Assembly (NCBI RefSeq): GCF_013409505.1
Contig: NZ_JACCBN010000001.1
Coordinates: 992,001 to 1,056,000, forward strand
Length of the DNA stretch: 64,000 nucleotides
Source of the DNA: Actinomycetospora corticicola
Lineage (GTDB): Bacteria; Actinomycetota; Actinomycetes; Mycobacteriales; Pseudonocardiaceae
Reading direction: 5' to 3'
Below, piece after piece: positions 61,679 to 64,000 of the stretch. Under the pieces are notes generated by a model. The model saw only the letters and a list, made by a program, of their open reading frames with translations. It did not search any database and was not told the DNA's origin. Numbering within the stretch: position 1 is the stretch's first letter; each line of letters starts with the position of its first letter. The position numbers and the translations under genes are program-made.

Positions 61679-63205
61679 TCAGGCGGCCACGGTGCCGGGC
61701 GGACTCTCCGGTGGGTTGCCGCCGCCGGGGATGGGTTGTCGGTCCGGGTCGATCCAGAGGGGTGGGATGAACCAGGGCCGGCCGGAGAGCATGTGGATCT
61801 CCCAGCCGCCGTGGTGGACGAGGTGGTGGTGGTAGCGGCAGAGCAGGACGAGGTTGTCGGGGTCGGTGGGGCCGCCGTCGATCCAGTGCCGGATGTGGTG
61901 GGCGTGGCAGCGGCGGGGTCGGCGGGTGCAGCCGGGGTGGGCGCAGCCGCGGTCGCGGATGGTGAGCAGGCGGCGGAGGGCTTCGGTGACGGCGTAGGTG
62001 GCGCGGCCGAGTTCGAGGGGTTCGCTGCGGGTGCCGAGGACGACGGGGAGGATTTGGGCGTCGCAGGCGAGGCGGCGGGCGGTGGCGGGGTCGAGGGGGC
62101 GGCCGGTGTCGAATGCGGCGTGGCCGACCTGGCCGCGGAGCCAGTCCAGCGGGATGGTGAGCGCGATCTGGGCGCGGGCGGGGATCGGGAGCCGCTCAGC
62201 CCGGTGGGCTCCTGGCGGCGTCGTGGTCGGCGCTGGTGGCGCATCCGATGTGCTGGGGCTCTGGCGTCGGGTCGCTGTGTCGGCGTCCGCGGGCCGACTG
62301 CCGACGTCGTTCCCGTCGAGGTCGTCAGGGACGAGTTGCAGGCGGCCGTGGCGGCGGTCGAGGTCGGAGTCCTCGCCGTCGGCTTCGCGGAAGTCCGCGG
62401 GGCCGGTCGGCCACGGGTCGGGGTCCTCGTCGGCTTTTGCGCTCCCGCCGGTCGCCTCAGTCCGTGGTTCGGGGTCGTGGGGGTCGATGGGTCCGGTTCC
62501 GGTGTGGGCGGCGGCGCAGAGGTCGAGCAGGGCTTCGGCGCGGCGGGCACCGAGGGGGCGGGTGTCGTCGGGGCCGGCGGGTCCGGCGAGGGCGTCGAGG
62601 GTTTCGAGGAGCAGTTCGACGTCGGCGGCGCCGTGGATGTGGCCGGTGAAGGCGAGGCTGCCGTCGCGGCGGTGGACGAGCAGCCATTCGTCGTCGGGTT
62701 CGTCGGGTTCGCCGGGGGCGATGCCGTCGGGGTCGAGGGTGGCCAGCAGCCGTGCGGCGACGCGTTCGAGGCCGCGCGGGGAGAGCTGTCGGGCGGTCTG
62801 CGCGAGGAGGTCCTCGGCGGCGGCGACCTGCTCGGGCTCGATGTCCTCGATCGACCGGACGCGGTCCATCGCGCGCACCAGCACACGGAGGTGTTCCTCG
62901 CCGATTGCACCCTCGGCGGCCGCCTGCGCCGAGGCCGGGAGCCGGGGCGGAAGTTCCTGCCCGGAGAGCGCGACCATCTGCAGGGTCTGTTCGGCGTGGC
63001 GGAGCAGGTGGGCGGCGTGGGCGTGGTCGACGCGCCAGAGTTCCTCGAGGAAGCGGCCGAGGTCGCGGTGTCCGGTGGTGGTCCAGGCGGCGGTCTCGGC
63101 GAGGTCGCCGATGGCGGCGAGCAGGGCGTGTTCGGCGAGCCGGGCCGCGGTCATCGCGCCCCGCGCCCGCTCCATCACCGCCTCGTCTGCCGCACCCACG
63201 CTCAC
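61679..63205 (-). CDS. DUF222/HNH endonuclease (13E12 repeat family type)
   Basis: Protein of 508 residues. The N-terminal DUF222 helical domain (about 1-350) includes LAETAAWTTTGHRDLGRFLEELWRVDHAHAAHLLRHAEQTL and is interrupted by a long acidic/Pro-rich variable linker at about 240-320. The C-terminal HNH domain (about 400-470) has RDRGCAHPGCTRRPRRCHAHHIRHWIDGGPTDPDNLVLLCRYHHHLVHHGGWEI, with both Cys/His metal ligands and the HNH core intact. Related genes occur in many copies in actinobacteria. A perfect SOS box lies 45 bp upstream of the GTG start. Biological role unsettled: nuclease or group-mobile remnant. Confidence 0.9.
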   Translation of the reverse strand: MSVGAADEAVMERARGAMTAARLAEHALLAAIGDLAETAAWTTTGHRDLGRFLEELWRVDHAHAAHLLRHAEQTLQMVALSGQELPPRLPASAQAAAEGAIGEEHLRVLVRAMDRVRSIEDIEPEQVAAAEDLLAQTARQLSPRGLERVAARLLATLDPDGIAPGEPDEPDDEWLLVHRRDGSLAFTGHIHGAADVELLLETLDALAGPAGPDDTRPLGARRAEALLDLCAAAHTGTGPIDPHDPEPRTEATGGSAKADEDPDPWPTGPADFREADGEDSDLDRRHGRLQLVPDDLDGNDVGSRPADADTATRRQSPSTSDAPPAPTTTPPGAHRAERLPIPARAQIALTIPLDWLRGQVGHAAFDTGRPLDPATARRLACDAQILPVVLGTRSEPLELGRATYAVTEALRRLLTIRDRGCAHPGCTRRPRRCHAHHIRHWIDGGPTDPDNLVLLCRYHHHLVHHGGWEIHMLSGRPWFIPPLWIDPDRQPIPGGGNPPESPPGTVAA

Positions 63206-63249
63206 GTCGATCAGTCTACGGGCCGCTGACCTGGAGGAACATCCGCTGT

Positions 63250-63265
63250 TCGAACGTATGTTCGA
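63250..63265 (-). promoter_or_regulatory. LexA SOS box upstream of the HNH gene
   Basis: TCGAAC-GTAT-GTTCGA, a perfect match to the mycobacterial/actinobacterial SOS consensus TCGAAC-N4-GTTCGA, 45 bp before the GTG of the HNH gene. Predicts DNA-damage induction. Confidence 0.8.
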
Positions 63266-63325
63266 GTAGCGTTCGACAGGCTTGGTCCTGACGATCGGAG
63301 CAACGGCGGCGGTCCGGACACGGTG

Positions 63326-63952
63326 TCAGGGCTTCTCGTGCTCACCTGGCCGGAGGCCACACGCCGGCAGCACCACCGTGTCGACGAGTCGGGCGAGCAG
63401 GTTCACGTCGATCGGCTTGCGCTGCACGATGAGGCGGAACGCGGTCATCGACGGGGTCACGAACGCGATCGTCTCGACGTCCACGTCGTCCCGGACCTCG
63501 CCCCGCTCGATCGCGCGCCGGATGAGCAGCCGCTGCGAGGCGACGAAGGGCTCGACCAGGGCGGTGCCCGCAACCTCGGCCAGCGCCGGATCGGCCGGGA
63601 GCAGCGAGGCCATCCCCGACGCGAGGGCGAGTGTGCGTCGCTCGTCGTCGGGGGTCTGCGGGCGCATGAGAGCGAGGAGGTCGCCGCGCAGGCTGCCGGT
63701 GTCGGGCAGCTCGTCGAGGGTCGGCATCCGGTCGAACTGCGCGACGGCCTGCACGACCAGATCCGACTTCGAGGGCCAGCGGCGGTAGAGCGTCGCCTTG
63801 CCCGCTCCGGCGCGGCGGGCGACCTGGTCCATCGTCATGCGCTCGTAGCCGTGCTCGGCGAGGACCTCGAGCGCCGCCGTCAGGATCGCCGTGTCCCGGC
63901 TCGCGTCGCGGGGGCGACCACCGCGGGCGCGGGGAGCGGAGTCGTCGGTCAT
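63326..63952 (-). CDS. TetR-family transcriptional regulator
   Basis: Regulator of 208 residues. TetR HTH at about 20-65: DTAILTAALEVLAEHGYERMTMDQVARRAGAGKATLYRRWPSKSDLV. The C-terminal half belongs to the TetR_C_16-like/C-terminal helical group (SGMASLLPADPALAEVAGTALVEPFVASQRLLIRRAIERGEV). ATG at 63952 with GGGAGG upstream. No transporter adjoins within the window; a target gene may lie to the right. It may or may not control paa: the operator at paaA is 3 kb away. A hairpin (63982-64000) near the window end belongs to the next locus. Confidence 0.88.
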   Translation of the reverse strand: MTDDSAPRARGGRPRDASRDTAILTAALEVLAEHGYERMTMDQVARRAGAGKATLYRRWPSKSDLVVQAVAQFDRMPTLDELPDTGSLRGDLLALMRPQTPDDERRTLALASGMASLLPADPALAEVAGTALVEPFVASQRLLIRRAIERGEVRDDVDVETIAFVTPSMTAFRLIVQRKPIDVNLLARLVDTVVLPACGLRPGEHEKP

Positions 63953-63981
63953 CGCGGCCCATCCTCCCGAACGCGCCGAGG

Positions 63982-64000
63982 CCCCGGCACGGAGCCGGGG
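63982..64000. terminator. GC hairpin at the right edge
   Basis: CCCCGGC-ACGGA-GCCGGGG, perfect 7-bp arms, reaching the last base of the window, so the arms may be longer. Likely the terminator of a gene beyond the right edge. Confidence 0.5.

Overview
This is a very GC-rich actinobacterial chromosome segment, most probably from the Pseudonocardiales (Pseudonocardia or Actinomycetospora type). Evidence seen in the sequence: a WhiB1-type regulator, a glnX-glnH pair of the pknG locus, the fasR-fabD-fabH-acpP-fabF lipid operon, a homodimeric AceE, DUF3052 and DUF3145 proteins, a DUF222/HNH (13E12-type) gene with an actinobacterial SOS box, many GTG starts and many 4-bp stop/start overlaps. The genus is an inference; no rRNA gene is present. 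Only one RNA gene, tRNA-Val(UAC), was found, and there is no CRISPR array or recognisable transposase.

Layout. 1-8.8 kb: GlnH (cut by the left edge) and GlnX, a secreted NlpC/P60-type protein, UppP, a solitary PemK-like protein, a CPA1 antiporter, a DhaK-DhaL fusion, a degenerate nuclease-fold protein and an MSMEG_0570-family protein. 8.8-25 kb: a membrane kinase lacking the HRD aspartate, a MerR regulator coupled to a tiny Cys-rich protein, a FAD monooxygenase, a giant CtpI-like P-type ATPase with a decayed N-terminal ATPase copy, a DUF2188/Ala-Lys-rich protein, WhiB1, an SDR-DUF2867 fusion, a carboxylate-amine ligase, Nudix, glutaryl-CoA dehydrogenase and a GGDEF protein. 25.2-29.5 kb: a 44-residue peptide of tandem DDSNWVR repeats, an MFS exporter, DUF3145, and a nuclease/AbiEi-like gene bracketed by two palindromic repeats. 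29.4-39.2 kb: a core-metabolism block (fatty acid synthase II operon with its PucR-type activator, CspA, AceE, DUF3052, AhpE, tRNA-Val). 39.3-51.7 kb: a histidine phosphatase, a short UvrA paralogue, MFS, methyltransferase, a formamidase pair, a GH1 glycosidase, a frameshifted DUF4041/GIY-YIG gene, an epoxide-hydrolase-like protein and a nitrilase-family enzyme. 51.7-53.6 kb: a ParA/ribbon-helix-helix partition-like cassette preceded by eight 8-bp tandem repeats. 53.7-64 kb: the phenylacetate catabolon paaABCDE-paaZ-paaI plus an enoyl-CoA hydratase, then GDPD, an SOS-boxed HNH gene and a TetR regulator.

How the genes work together. PaaABCE, with PaaD as assembly factor, epoxidises phenylacetyl-CoA; PaaZ opens and oxidises the ring product; PaaI rescues stalled CoA thioesters; the crotonase next door fits the following beta-oxidation. 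FabD loads malonate onto AcpP, FabH starts and FabF elongates acyl chains, and AceE supplies acetyl-CoA. FmdA with an FmdB-like partner and the nitrilase-family enzyme release ammonia from small amides or nitriles.

The most unusual structure is a family of five 40-bp palindromes (18-bp arm, 4-nt loop, 18-bp arm) at gene ends. They carry stop codons for neighbouring genes and have conserved flanks. Other leads are the DDSNWVR repeat peptide, the 8-bp array in front of the parA cassette, the kinase without its catalytic Asp, and the tandem degenerate ATPase.
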